Shown: positions 22,042 to 33,296, counted from the stretch's first letter. The stretch: 64,000 nt of DNA from Riptortus pedestris (GCA_019009955.1 CM032232.1:142484501-142548500), one strand, 5' to 3'. A program made the numbers and translations. The notes: generated from the letters alone by a model not told the origin.

Positions 22042-22942
22042 CTGCTCAAAAAAGAATAGGGATATTAGTTATTTTAATAATTAAAATTAAATCGACCTTA
22101 ATTAAATTTCTTTTAAGGGGGAAAAAAGACAATAATTTCTAATAAATATTAAAGATATTTATAATTTAAAAAAAAAAAAAGTCCGTCACGCAGGGGCTGC
22201 GTAAACTAAGAAGATTTTCCACGTGAAGTTTTACAAAAGATAAATCTGCCTAATAACAACCGTAGTAGTAAGAAACCTGGTAAACCTAAAACATTATTTA
22301 GGGCGTAATAACCCAGTAGTTTCTAACCCCCAAAACACAGTTAACCTAACCTCTAAACCTATTCACGAGGGACGAATAGTTATGGAAACGGCCACCAGAG
22401 CTCTCGGCGGAAAGTCCGAACATAGCCTAGGTGACCACACGCAGAATACAAATGCAAATATCTCGGTTAGTATTCAAGATACAGAATAAATGTATAGAAC
22501 AATATTTATAGTAAATTTAATTTGCAATAAGATTTATTCTATACAATTTTTCGATCCGACACATAATAACGGAGATATTTTGAATTTTCAAAGATCCCCC
22601 TCTCACTGGTCAGATTTCAGCCATTAACGAACTTGATCTTCCTTTTTACATAAAACGATTAAATTCCGAGTTTGGTAAAGATCAAACAAAAATTGCGACC
22701 GCTAGAGCGTTAACAGACAAATATATATATATATATATATATAGATATATATATAATTTTGAACGGACCTCATTTTCGTCATCTCCTGGGTAGGATCGAT
22801 GGACATTTGAAGAAATTTTTCGAAACTCGCATCATGAGTACGACCTCAATAGCTGATTTCCCCTAAGGGAAATCTGCTAAAAAGAATGCTAGGCCCCATA
22901 AATACCACAAAACAGCCAATATCCCTATTCATTTTTGAGCAG
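22042..22942 (-). mobile_element. TA-flanked MITE with nested HINE-A (second copy)
   Basis: CTGCTCAAAAAAGAATAGGG at 22042 and the inverse ending at 22942, with TA on both sides (22040-22041, 22943-22944). It is in the opposite orientation to the copy at 7536-8439. The HINE lies at a different position in the MITE, so the two insertions are independent. Confidence 0.88.
22181..22880 (+). mobile_element. HINE-A, complete, nested in MITE
   Basis: Starts GTCCGTCACGCAGGGGCTGC after an A13 run and ends AAGGGAAATC plus TGCTAA. The (TA)n is short (22722-22755). The C-rich tract is reduced by a small deletion (22600-22610). Confidence 0.93.
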
Positions 22943-22944
22943 TA

Positions 22945-23316
22945 TATAAATTTATCATATCGTGAAAACTTATGAAGTTTATATGGAGTCAAGAAACTCT
23001 TTGTTCGTAGAATACATATGAAAAACCATGCCACAATTGCATGCATAATTATTGCATGAAATAAATGGGCAGGAATAGAGTAAATTATTTTAATTCAATC
23101 CCTATGTTTCAGCTAAATAATTTACAGTTATTCAATATGAAATTGATGATGGAGTAGAAAGTTTTGAGCAGTTATTTCCAAATTTGAAGCCTGAAAGTTT
23201 CATTTTAATTAAACTGAAGATAATGTTCGTTAATAACCAAATTTGACCAATAGAAGTGAGTGACAGAATAGGGGTAAATTGAAACACTAATTTTGTTTGT
23301 TAATCAAATGCTTTTA
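22945..23316. other. Unassigned AT-rich stretch
   Basis: No gene seen. Confidence 0.35.
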
Positions 23317-23438
23317 ACAGATTTACCTTAAGGGAAATCTCATCTTGAGATTGTACTCATTGTACGATTTTCTAAAAACGTCCTCGAATGTCCATCGATC
23401 CCCCCAAGAGATGGCGAAAATGAGGTCTGTTCAAAACC

Positions 23439-23487
<49 letters not shown>

Positions 23488-24515
23488 CCAAGATTGTATG
23501 TCTGTTAACGCTACTTTTGTTAGAGGCTTAGGGGGGGGGGGGGGTTAAAGGAGGAAGTTAAAAATTTCTCTGATAATACACGTTGGATCATAAATTATAT
23601 AGAACTAATCTTATTGCAACTTAAATTGTACTATAAATATGTTTATGTACATTTATCTTCTATCTTTTATTTACGGGGATTTTGCATTTTTTAGCATTCA
23701 GTCTTCAGTAAACCCCCACAAAGAGCTCCCGCTACCATATGTGCAATGCACACGGGCGCCATCCTTTAGGGGCGCCAAAACCAAGGGCCCAAAAAATAAT
23801 TAGATTTTATTTTGTTTATTTCGTTTTGATATTTTAGTCTACAAATAAATATGACTTTTAAAGTTCAGTTCTTTGCTTTATTTCAAGCACCTACCTACCA
23901 TAAAAAAAAATTCATAGTACATTAAGGGGCGCCAAAATCCTTTTTTGTACACAGGCGCTAGTAGCCTTTACGGAGTCCCTGCCCCCACACGTGTCATATT
24001 AACAATAAACTGTTTTATCGTTAGCCTCTTTATTTGAATCTTAAATACTAAATATTGTCTTCATGGAACGTTTACTTTATGAAATAAAAATTTTCTAGAA
24101 TGAATCTTGTTAAGCTAAAGATGTTCAACATTTATTATTCTATACATTTATTCGTTACTCATATACTAAGGGAGTTATTTGTATTTTCTTCTTCGGTAAG
24201 AAAAAACGCCTCGTTCCTTCACTATTCTTTATTCGTTGTGACAGAGCGCTTTCAGAGCATACGCTCCATCATCAGTGCCCTGCTGGCAAACAAATATCAT
24301 AAAAACGTTGTACAATATGTCATTTAATTGAGAAATTTAGAAAATATTATTTTCTTATATCGTATTTTCTTGTTTGAGCAATCCGAGAACTGCCTCATCT
24401 TCCAATTGGATTTTTACTTAGAAATAGATAAAGTGTGATGAGATATGATTAGTCGTGTATCATTCCAACAGGTGGGACATCTGCTTGGTCGGTGCAGTTC
24501 CTGCGTAAAGGACAT
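23317..24515 (-). mobile_element. HINE-B, long, minus, with (TG)n and two foreign inserts
   Basis: The 3' end is TTAACAGATTTACCTTAAGG. The usual (TA)n is replaced by (TG)n at 23443-23484. A G12 tract lies at 23530-23544. The element is interrupted at 23717-23990 by a segment with GGGCGCC and GGGGCGCCAAAA motifs, and at about 24200-24390 by another insert containing AGAGCGCTTTCAGAGCATAC, reminiscent of Penelope 3' ends. It ends with GGTGGGACATCTGC..GTTCCTGCGTAAAGGAC. Confidence 0.72.
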
Positions 24516-24718
24516 TATTGCAGTTGACATTGTATGCGTTTGGAAATAAATCCAATATTCGAAAAAGTGGAGAAGACAATGTGAGAAATATTGAGGTTAT
24601 TATGAGTCAAATAGGAAACTTGTATTGAACTATATTATTACACATTTAATTGTCTAATACTTATATTGTTATAATATTTTTTTCGGTATCTTTAATATTA
24701 TCCGAGATATTGGCATTT

Positions 24719-24843
24719 TTAGCAGATTTCCCCTTAAGGGAAATCAGCTATTGAGGTTGTACTCATGACGGAATTTTCGAAATTTTTCTTCAAATGTCCA
24801 CCGATCCTACCTAGTAGATGACGAAAATGAGGGCCGTTCAAAA

Positions 24844-24911
<68 letters not shown>

Positions 24912-25511
24912 TTGTCTGTTACCGCTCTAGCGGTCGCAATTTTTGTTTGATCGTTACCAAACTCGATATTTAGTCGTTTTATGTAAAAAGAAAGATCAAG
25001 TTCGTTAACGGCTGAAATCGGATCAGTGGGAGGGGGGGTTTAGAGGGGAGGATTTTCGAAAAGTCTTAATATCTCCGTTACTATACGTCGGACCGAAAAA
25101 TTGTACAGAATCAATCTTATTGCAAATTAAATTTACTACAAATATTGCTTTATATACATTTTTTTTTTGAAATATCATATTTGTTATTGGCAGAAATCAG
25201 ACCACGAATATTGGGGGTTGAGAATTCGAAAATTCAAATCATTTTCGTTATTATGAGTCGGATCATAAATTGCTATAAAACCAATCTTGTTAAACTGTTG
25301 ATGGTCTAGATTCTGATTCTATGCATTTTTACGTAGAGTATTAAGCCAGTTATCGGTGCTTTCTTTTTTCGGGCTTCAGTAACCCTATCTCCATGCTTTC
25401 TTTTCATCAGTTGTTTTACATAGACAAAGGGTATATGTGGTGAGAAGAGATCACAAATGTGTCATACCAGTACGAGGGAAATCTGCTTAGTTTACACAGC
25501 CCCAGCGTGAC
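24719..25511 (-). mobile_element. HINE, full length, minus, A/B chimera
   Basis: TTAGCAGATTTCCCCTTAAG at the 3' end, (TA)n at 24847-24907, the first module with GGATCAGTGGGAGGGGGGG, then an abrupt switch at about 25165 to the second B module (CATATTTGTTATTGGC). It ends GGGAAATCTGCTTAGTTTAC and GCCCCAGCGTGAC. Confidence 0.88.
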
Positions 25512-26410
25512 CTTTATAGAATGAGGCCATTTACTAGTTGCCAAATGGTTAAGGGGCAGAACACTATTCGGTAGCATTAGTGTTGTTTGTTGTTGGCTGC
25601 TGTGTTATCCCTGCCGACCATTGTATCGTCTAATTGAAGGAGGAATTAGGCGATTCAGAGCAAACATTGATTGGTTCGGGGGGTGAGAGTCGGCGGTGAT
25701 TGGGCAGAAAGCGAGAAGATAGGCGCCTCTACTGAGGGCGTTAGTTTTTCCTCTTTGTGGAAACGGTTTGACGAGCATCTCCTACAGCAATAAATTGGTT
25801 CCGGGGAGCAGTGTCGGCCCTCTTATGTGTACGGTTCGAATCCCAAAGCACTACAATAGAAGGCGCTCTTTAAACCAATTAGGAGGGAAACTGGAGCAGT
25901 CGGTACCTGCTCAAAGTGATTTGCGCACCCTCCAAAACATTTTTTATGACTGGACTCCAGGATCTTCTCCAGTACACCGCTTCCTCTTCATCATTTCCGA
26001 CTATTCCCGGAGCAAAAAACCCTCTTGCGTGCTTACTAACAAGAGAACTGTCTCAAATCATAGGCCACAATTCTTTCAGGCTCCTGGTGTCTACCATTTT
26101 GCTCAAGATGTTTTAAATTGGCCTGTCCATTTTTTTATATCATATTAGCGCAACTATTACAATAAAAACGTCCATTTCCTCTCTCATTTGTACATCGCCG
26201 GGCAACACCCTAGGGCTTTGGTCCCTACAATTTAGAATAACAACACAATTTTTGAGAGATTCCATGTCCATCACTGTAAGGTAGAGATGACAAAGCAATC
26301 TTTTGCATAGTTGTTGAAAGTGTCATATATGAAGTCAACCCTTATTTCTTTTTTGACTCCGTATAAGACTCACAGTTTTTCAACATATGTAATAATGAGG
26401 TGTTAATTAA
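25512..26410. other. Unassigned stretch with a 126-codon frame
   Basis: A plus-strand frame at 25768-26148 is open for 126 codons, but I recognise no domain and an overlapping frame is also open for 66 codons. Composition is less AT-rich than the HINEs. It may be decayed transposon or unique sequence. Confidence 0.3.
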
Positions 26411-26505
26411 CTTTGGGGCTCAGGTTAGCCATCACAGTTAAAGCGTTGGCCTTAGTCTCACATGGCAAACCTAGAGTGGATAGTAGGAATTCATTTCCTA
26501 TTGTT
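26411..26505 (+). mobile_element. SINE 5' fragment
   Basis: GGGGCTCAGGTTAGCCATCA, GTTAAAGCGTTGGCCTTAG, CATGGCAAACCTAGAGTGG, then it departs before the B box. Confidence 0.8.
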
Positions 26506-26879
26506 GGATAAAACAGCGTCCAATCCTTGACAGGTTTTTTTTTATTTAAGCACAGCGGAAATTTGGAAACTTTGAAGTTTTAGATTCAACTCCAAGTAAT
26601 TATTAGAAATGTTTGAATTCTGGACAAATGCACCGTTTTACATCCAGACGAATTGGATTTAACGAGTTATTTTTTTATTTCTGAATAATTTAAAAGTAAT
26701 TACTGTTTTAAATTACGTTTTTATCACACAGAGTCTACAAGACTCTCGAATGTTATATTGTATTTTTGAATTATTTTAATTACTATCAAAGTCTCTCCTT
26801 AATGCAATTCTAGTTAATATGATTCATATATTTATGGAATGATATACCAATTCAAATACATTTACCAAACCCTCAATAC
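26506..26879. other. Unassigned AT-rich stretch
   Basis: No gene seen. Confidence 0.35.
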
Positions 26880-28475
26880 CTTAGTGATATAAGATGATCG
26901 GAATGGGATGATGTTGGTGTGAATTTATAGCGACCCCAATTTATGCGTACTGAATAGTTTCAAGACGTTTTATTATTCTGCAGACGGCAGAACAATAAGC
27001 TATACAAGGGCCTCGTGTGTGCTCGATAGAATCTGTCAACTTCCCTTTTCCCCTATTACTGAGTATCCTCTATAAGTTGATTTGTACGCCAATTCGTGTT
27101 TATTGAATAGTTTCGAAAAATATAATATTCTGGAGCTTGTAAATAAAAAAAAAGCTATGGAACCATTATCTAGCAATGACCTGGTATATACTCGATTCAA
27201 TGTTGGCAATGAAAATCTGTGAACTTTCCTCTTCGTATTACTGAGAATCCTAAATAAATTCAAGTTTATTGAGGATAACTTTACACAGATTAAATAAACG
27301 GCAGGGGCTACAACTTTTTGAATGACTTTAAGTCTTTTGTTGTGTTGTTTCCTATTGGATGGTATCGCAAACCTCAATTCCTTAATGATGTAAGATGTGT
27401 GGTCGATCGGAACAGGAAGCTCTTGATAAGACTTTATAGCGGCTCCAATTTCTGTCTAGTGAATAGTAGTCAAAAAGTTTTAATACTCTGCAGCTCTGCA
27501 AAAGAACAAGCTTTACTGCCATAATTGAGCGGTGGCCTGATATGCTCGATATAATGTTGCCAATGGAAGTCCGTCAACTACCCGCTTCGTATAACTGAGA
27601 ATCCTCAACAAATTCAAGTTTATTGAGGATAACTTTGCCCTGATTAGATTAACGAGAGACGCTAAGGTTGTTTGTTGTAATATCATGCAGGTGGTGGAAG
27701 AATAAGCTATACATCCATAATTCAGCAGTAACCTGGTCAAGTGCATGTGTTAAACCTTTGGAACGACTAAGAGTCGCTCGTCGTGTAGTTTCCTATCTGC
27801 TGATATCTAAACACCTCAGTTTCTGCGGGATATGAGATGGTAGGAACAGGAAGTTGTTGATATGAACTTATAGCAATTGAAGTGAAAAGTTTCAAAATGT
27901 TTAAATTTCTGCAGGTGACAGAAGAATAAGCTTGACACAATGTTAGTATTTGAAATCTATCAACTTTCCACTTCGTACTACTGAGAATCCTCTACAAATT
28001 CAAGTTTATTGAGGATACCTCTACCCGGGTTACACTAATGGCAGGTGCTAAAATCTTAGGATGCATCCTGAGTCGGTCGTCGTGTTGTTTCCACACCTTA
28101 GTTTCATTTAAATATAAGATATACGGAACTGGAAGCTATAGATATAAATGCTTAGCAATTGGAGTGAATAGTCTCAAGATGTTGCAATGATCTGCTCGTG
28201 ACAGAAGAATAACCTATCCAACCATAATTTAGCAGCAATTTGGTATGGAATGTTTGAAATATGCCATCGTTCCACTTCGTATTACTGAGAATCCGTCACA
28301 AATTCAAATGTATTAAGATTCACTCTACATGGATCACATTAACGGCAGGCGCTAAAATCTTTGGAAGGACTGTATGTAGTTCGTCGTGTTGTTTCCTATC
28401 AGATGATATCCAAAGACCTCAGTTCCTTGAGGATATAAGATGATCGGAACGGGAAGCTGTTGATATGAATTTACG
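26880..28475. repeat. Degenerate tandem repeat, units about 315-375 bp
   Basis: The block ACTGAGAATCC..AAATTCAAGTTTATTGAGGA recurs at about 27239, 27595, 27970 and 28286, with a weaker one at 27058. Other shared blocks are GATCGGAACRGGAAGCT..TGATATGAA, GTGAATAGTTTCAAGA and CAGAAGAATAAGCT. Spacing and identity vary, so this is an old satellite-like array. The open minus-strand frames inside it show no recognised protein family. Confidence 0.72.
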
Positions 28476-28479
28476 AATA

Positions 28480-28762
28480 TGAGAAGGTGGCTTCACCGGA
28501 GCGTGATAGAGCCATCAGAAGCGGGACAGTTCGGGAGGTGGATTACTCGCTAAAGGTGATTAGTCGGGATGGGCGGGGGCGAGGGTCAGGAAACCCGATC
28601 TGGTCTGCCTCCTGAAAAAGAGGATCAGCGTTTTTTGGGAAGAGTGAGGGTCTCGTTACTTGAGGCCACACCGGTGCGATACTACGACCCGGTGGTCCAG
28701 GGCAGCATCTCCTCCAACTCTGGGTGGCTGACGGGCAACTCCTCTCCAGGAGTGACACTCTG
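28480..28762 (+). CDS. Candidate terminal coding exon, unknown host gene
   Basis: A GC-rich island in an AT-rich window with an open plus frame from 28560 to the TGA at 28761-28763, including an ATG at 28569. Residues such as RFLGRVRVSLLEATPVRYYD, PVVQGSISSNSGWLT and GNSSPG look like ordinary protein with balanced composition, unlike the nearby spurious frames. A possible splice acceptor is the AG at 28562-28563. I do not recognise the protein, no signal peptide or membrane segment is visible, and the opposite strand is also open for 71 codons, so this could be chance in GC-rich DNA. Confidence 0.35.
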
Positions 28763-28763
28763 A

Positions 28764-29214
28764 AACCGATAGTGGGACGGATTGACAGTTAGGACACACG
28801 CAATCACCGACGACTCTAATCAAAACGTGTTTTATCAGCGGGAAAAAAAGTAAATATGTAGTCTCAAGGGCTGAGAAACTAACATTCCCGTTCGCTACGC
28901 TGGACAGAGGGTTTTTTTAATGAATTTTTATAGTATCCGGAATGTAACGGTTTACCGAAAGAAAAGTAACATTTTTGGACAACGTACTTTTTATTCGTGT
29001 CTCACCGTTATAGGAGTAAAACGCTAAGCACGATAAGTATATTCAAGCTTCTATGTGGCAAACTATTCATTGTCGCGAATTACTAGTGTTTCTATTTGGC
29101 GAAATTTGGAACGCATTATTATTATTAACGAAACCAAAAATTCACAGTTCAAAGGTTCTAGTTTAAACATACCACCTAAGTCTAATATAAATCACAGAAT
29201 GAAATAATGGACAC
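28764..29214. other. Unassigned stretch
   Basis: No gene or repeat recognised. Confidence 0.35.
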
Positions 29215-29420
29215 TTTTGTTGGAGTCAGTCATTCATCATTGTTTAGAAATGGGAACATGGACTCTCCAGTGATATGGTCTACCATCATCGCTCTTATGA
29301 CGGGATGAAGATCATGACAGGACCTGCCATTCATACCCTATAGAAATATGAACATAAACTCTCCAGTGATAGGATGTAGTCTATGATTTGAGGATATAAG
29401 GGTCCTTTTGAGGATTTAGG
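29215..29420 (+). repeat. Direct-repeat module flanking the Copia remnant
   Basis: Contains GAACATGGACTCTCCAGTGA (about 29255) and GAACATAAACTCTCCAGTGA (about 29350). The same module recurs at 29985-30060 (GAACATAGGCTCTCCAGTGA), on the other side of the Copia fragment. Confidence 0.6.
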
Positions 29421-29519
29421 GGGTAGTCTATGATAAGATTTTAAGGGAAACAAGGGTTCTTCTATATGCATATGGCGGAATGGTTGCTGTTACCGTTGAT
29501 AGTCTGTTGGATGAGTTTA

Positions 29520-29816
29520 AAGCAAGCATGATTTTCAGATATTTTCGGGGAACAACAAACATAGTGCTAGTGCCCCAGCGAGGATACCGCAGTGGCATCC
29601 TGGAAGACTATAGTGATGCAGACCAGAGTCAGAGAGTTGGTTTCCGAAGGAAAAATTGACGTGAAGAGAGTCCCTTCTGAATACCAAGTTGCAGATGTAA
29701 TGACAAAACCATTGCATCAGAAGAGCCACAACGGGCTGAGCAAAAAATTGGGACTTTTTCATGAAGAATACTTAGACAAAGAAAGCCATTCATTTAATAA
29801 TGAGAGAAAGTGTTAA
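29520..29816 (+). pseudogene. Ty1/Copia pol C-terminus (RNase H), internally deleted
   Basis: The first part encodes FRYFRGTTNIVLV and GYRSGILEDYSDAD, the RYLRGT and YSDAD motifs at the start of Copia RNase H. The second part, in another frame, encodes VRELVSEGKIDVKRVPSEYQ and VADVMTKPLHQKS, the conserved C-terminal tail of Copia polyproteins. The middle of RNase H is deleted at about 29620. The stop overlaps the start of the next segment: a purine run GAGAGAAAG then TGTTAAAGG at 29811, the layout of a polypurine tract and 3' LTR start. Confidence 0.88.
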
Positions 29817-30157
29817 AGGTATATGAACAGCTGTTTTTAAGTGATTTAGTAAATTGATCATAAGGGATAAGCTGTTCTTCGTGTGCTATTAAATAAATAA
29901 AAACAGCTGCTTATATATACATTCATTCATTGAAATAATGCTATATCTTCAACAGTCTACAGTATGTGTATTCTCAGTACAGAGATTTGATGATAGATAC
30001 ACAAATGACAAGATTTACATTCATTCGCTATGGATATATGAACATAGGCTCTCCAGTGACGTGGCCAAAAATCTTTCTGAGTACCGAGATTTGAAGGTTG
30101 ATACACAAATGACAGGGACTATTATTCATTCCAGTAAAGAAATATGGGGAGGGGAGG
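29811..30157 (+). other. Possible Copia LTR remnant and downstream repeat module
   Basis: Begins TGTTAAAGG right after a purine run at the end of Copia pol, as an LTR should. The right end of such an LTR could not be located and the 5' LTR is not visible. The stretch contains the CTCTCCAGTGA repeat module shared with 29215-29420. Confidence 0.4.
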
Positions 30158-30616
30158 TGTTACGGCCCATTTTTACCGTCGCCGAAGACGGGCGATTGAG
30201 GAAGAAGACAGGCGGGAGATTGATGCGCGGGACAGGCTGCGCGAGAGCCTAAGACAAGAAGCGATACCCGGGGACAAGCGAGCAGCAGACACCAGCGTCC
30301 ACCTCCAGTGAGGATTTTGCTTCCGATAATCGGTTAGGCGGATCAGAGTGTTCAGAAGAGTTCAGAGCTTGGAGAATTGCAGTTATCTCGTCGGATGAGA
30401 GGTACCAAAGTTATGCTTATTGTGTATACACAATCAACTAAAAGAAAAGGCCTATTAACTTGTACATTAAAGTTCCCATGGGAAGTATTGTTTGATTCTA
30501 TATTTAGTTATTAATTTTATAGTTAAAGTTAGAGATTATAATTATAGTGGATTTATTGTAAATAAACTAATTTGTTTTTAGAATACTGGTTTCGTTGTTA
30601 CCTTTGAGAACAAACA
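30158..30616 (+). mobile_element. Long terminal repeat (TG..CA), 459 bp
   Basis: Starts TGTTACGGCCC and ends AACAAACA. The 12-bp purine run GGGGAGGGGAGG (30146-30157) directly precedes it and a primer-binding-like TGGCGCCC (30620-30627) follows 3 bp after it. AATAAA at 30561-30566 lies near its right end as expected for the R region. No second copy is in the window, and no gag-pol follows, so the call rests on these signals. Confidence 0.7.
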
Positions 30617-30774
30617 ACGTGGCGCCCTTAATATATTTATTTCCTCCTATTGATATGAGGCTAGTTAAATTTAACTAATAAACCCACACCCTTCTCCACT
30701 GAGCTTGGCAGCCTTGTTACCCAGTTGTGGGTGGCAGAGGTTTTAGCATACTTCTCTGTGTAGTATTAAGTGGC
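30617..30774. other. Sequence after the LTR, no gene seen
   Basis: Begins with the TGGCGCCC primer-binding-like site at 30620-30627. No reading frame of an LTR element follows. Confidence 0.4.
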
Positions 30775-31091
30775 AGGTTTGGAGTGGAAGGGATTTGGAA
30801 AATCGAAACATCTCCATTATAAACGAGCTGGGTCGTAAAATGTTATAGAGCCAATATTGATAAACTATTTTATTTATTTATTTGGAGCTTCGCAACTGTG
30901 GCGATGTTGCTCAGATTAAAAACAAAAACGAAACAAAATTAATGTAAAATAGAATAAAACAACATAACAGAAATTGAACACGGAAAACAGAGATGTAACA
31001 CAAAACAGAAATTGAACACTAAAAACCAAAATGCAACACAAAAGAAGAAATCTAACATGAAAACAAAAATGCAACACAAAACAGAGATGGA

Positions 31092-31415
31092 AACGCAGGA
31101 GATGCGTAAACTAAGCAGATTTCCCACGTGAAGTTATACAATAGACTCTCGGTTAATATTCAAGATAGGGAATAAATGTATATAACAATATTTATAGTAA
31201 CTTTAATTTCCAGTAAGATTGATTCTGTACAATTTTTAGATCCGAAGTATAGTAACGGAGGTATTTCGAATTTTCGAAAATCCTCCCCTCTAAACCCCCT
31301 CCCACAGGTCCGATTTCAGCCGTTAACGAACTTGATCTGTCTTTTTACATAAAACGACTAAATATCGAGTTTGGTAACGATCAAACAAAAATTGCGACCG
31401 CTAGAGCGGTAACAG

Positions 31416-31487
<72 letters not shown>

Positions 31488-31613
31488 TGTTTTGAACGGA
31501 CCTCATTTTCGTCATCTCCTGGGTAGGATCGATGGACATTTGAAGAAAAATTTCGAAAATCGCATCATGAGTACAACCTTAATAGCTCATTTCCCTTAAG
31601 GGAAATCTGCTAA
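31092..31613 (+). mobile_element. HINE-A inside LINE tail, 5' end clipped
   Basis: Starts ACGCAGGAGATGCGTAAACT (the first 8 bp GTCCGTCA are missing), carries (TA)n at 31420-31486, and ends at the perfect palindrome plus TGCTAA. An internal deletion removes the region between ACAATAGA and CTCGGTTAATATTC. Confidence 0.9.
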
Positions 31614-31691
31614 AACAGAAATGGAACACATAGCAGAAATAGAAAACAAAATTGGAACGGAAAACACTACTAAAACGAATTATAGAAAATA

Positions 31692-31692
<1 letters not shown>

Positions 31693-31738
<46 letters not shown>
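31693..31738. repeat. Poly(A) run, about 46 nt
   Basis: Uninterrupted A tract inside the LINE-tail minisatellite. Confidence 0.95.
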
Positions 31739-31739
<1 letters not shown>

Positions 31740-31856
31740 GGAATGGAACACAAACACAGATATGGAACACAAAACAAAATGGAAACAAGAAACAGAAATG
31801 GAACTATTGATGCTCTACAATTGTTTTTCTATGCATTTGTTTTGTAGCTCAAGATA

Positions 31857-32377
31857 ACATGTTTGAAAGAACGTTTATAGAAAATAACATGTTCATCAAG
31901 ATTGGATATCTAAACTCCTCTCCCTCCCCCATTTCCAATTTTAGCCATTAAACAAATTCATCTGTAGATATTAGTGAAACGCTTAACATCGACCAGATTT
32001 ACTCCACTTCTAAGTAAAATCCCGATGATTAGAAAAGGGGGGGGTAACAAAGTACGAATAACTTGCCTAATACTTGAGTGGCGAAACAAATGCATAGAAG
32101 AACAATTATAGAACATCAATAGTTTGACAAGATTGGCTCTATAATAACATTTTACGATCCGTCTCGTTATAATAAAGATGTTTCGAGTTTTCGAATCCCT
32201 CTAACCCCCCCCCCCCCTTATTTCCACCCAGTTTTCATCCATTAAGACTATAATAAACCAAGGAGGTGCATGAAACGGTTAAATATCAAGTATGCTATAA
32301 ATCAAAAAACATTTTCGAGGCAAGAACGTAAAATCTAATTTCAGTCGTTAACGTGCTTGATCTATACCTAGTATACG

Positions 32378-32409
<32 letters not shown>

Positions 32410-32451
32410 GAAACAGACTTTGTGTTCATCATAAGGGAAGTATGCTAAAAC
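31857..32451 (+). mobile_element. HINE-B fragment, plus
   Basis: Contains both B modules, GATGTTTCGAGTTTTCGAAT with a C13 tract near 32206, CAGTCGTTAACGTGCTTGATC, (TA)n at 32379-32404, and a degraded 3' end AAGGGAAGTATGCTAAAA. Confidence 0.75.
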
Positions 32452-33295
32452 CTCCCCTCCCCCCCTCCAATTATTAATACTTGGACATTCAGATTGGGAC
32501 ATGAAGGCATTAGGTATGTTTTTTGCTGTCATCCCCCGGGGCCGGTAGGTGGCGCAGCGGGTGTTTGAGATACAAATCTACCCCTGTCATTAGAGACGGT
32601 TCCACGGAGTGTTGACAGTCGCCTACATGTCAACGGGGGAAAAAACCATGTTGACAAACTATGACATTATGGAATACCGTTTGAAACACGCTTCTCCTAC
32701 TGTTTGATGGCGCGTCTGAATAACATTATTAGCCCTGGAAAGAAGCCTCCTCGCTCACAAATATGATAATCTTGTCACATCTGTCACCTTAATCAACCGT
32801 TTGGGATCGAAAATGATGTCCCTTCGCCATCTCTATTGGCTGAATGTTTCATTGAAGGCAGGTTATTAATCCAAGACAATTTTAGAGTCCCAAAACTGTA
32901 AAATGATCTTAGGATATTGTATTATTTGAAAATCACTATGATAACACATTATGGATCTTTAGTAATAAAGCACACGATGTAAATGACAAATATGGTCTGT
33001 AAGAAGCAATAGTTTAAAAGAGTAATTAAGAAACATTTGGGCGATATGTAGATTTCCAAAATTAGGCATTATTAATTTCAAATCATCTTTCATGATATTG
33101 TTTTTGTGTATTTTCTTTATTCTTTAATCGGCGTTTAAACAATGACATTTTTAAATTTAAAAATAAAGATTTCGTAATAGATAAAAAAAAAATCATCAGA
33201 GTTTGAATATAAATACTTCAGCTAAGCTTTTTTCATTTGTACAAACTTGGAACCCTTTCTTAGCTCTTATTTAAATACTATTTACATAATGAGTC

Positions 33296-33296
<1 letters not shown>
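32452..33296. other. Unassigned stretch (~850 bp)
   Basis: No gene. GGCCGGTAGGTGGCGCAGCG at about 32540 and GACGGTTCCACGG at about 32596 form a moderately GC-rich patch of unknown origin. Confidence 0.35.

Larger units (their letters stand above)
30870..31801 (-). mobile_element. LINE 3' tail with AACTATT target duplication
   Basis: On the minus strand it ends GCCACAGTTGCGAAGCTCC then (AAATA)n. The body is a minisatellite of about 18 bp units like ACAGAAATGGAACACAAA (plus-strand reading). Direct repeats AACTATT at 30863-30869 and 31802-31808 flank it. A HINE-A lies inside at 31092-31613, and an A46 homopolymer at 31693-31738. Confidence 0.8.
30775..31856 (-). mobile_element. HINE-B fragment, minus, split by a LINE tail
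   Basis: Left part 30775-30869 has GGGATTTGGAAAATCG, ATCTCCATTATAAACGAG and ATTGATAAACTATT. The right part from 31802 has AACTATTGATGCTCTACAAT and TTCTATGCATTTG. The two join in the HINE-B order. Confidence 0.75.

Noticed and set aside
25768..26148. 126-codon frame as a host exon
   Set aside because: No recognised domain, an overlapping competing frame, and no clear splice signals; left as unassigned.
27036..27746. Minus-strand frames of 77-113 codons in the degenerate satellite
   Set aside because: They repeat with the satellite unit, lack a recognised domain and are broken in other units.
31579..31857. Poly-F and poly-K frames over the A46 tract
   Set aside because: Homopolymer artefact inside a LINE tail.
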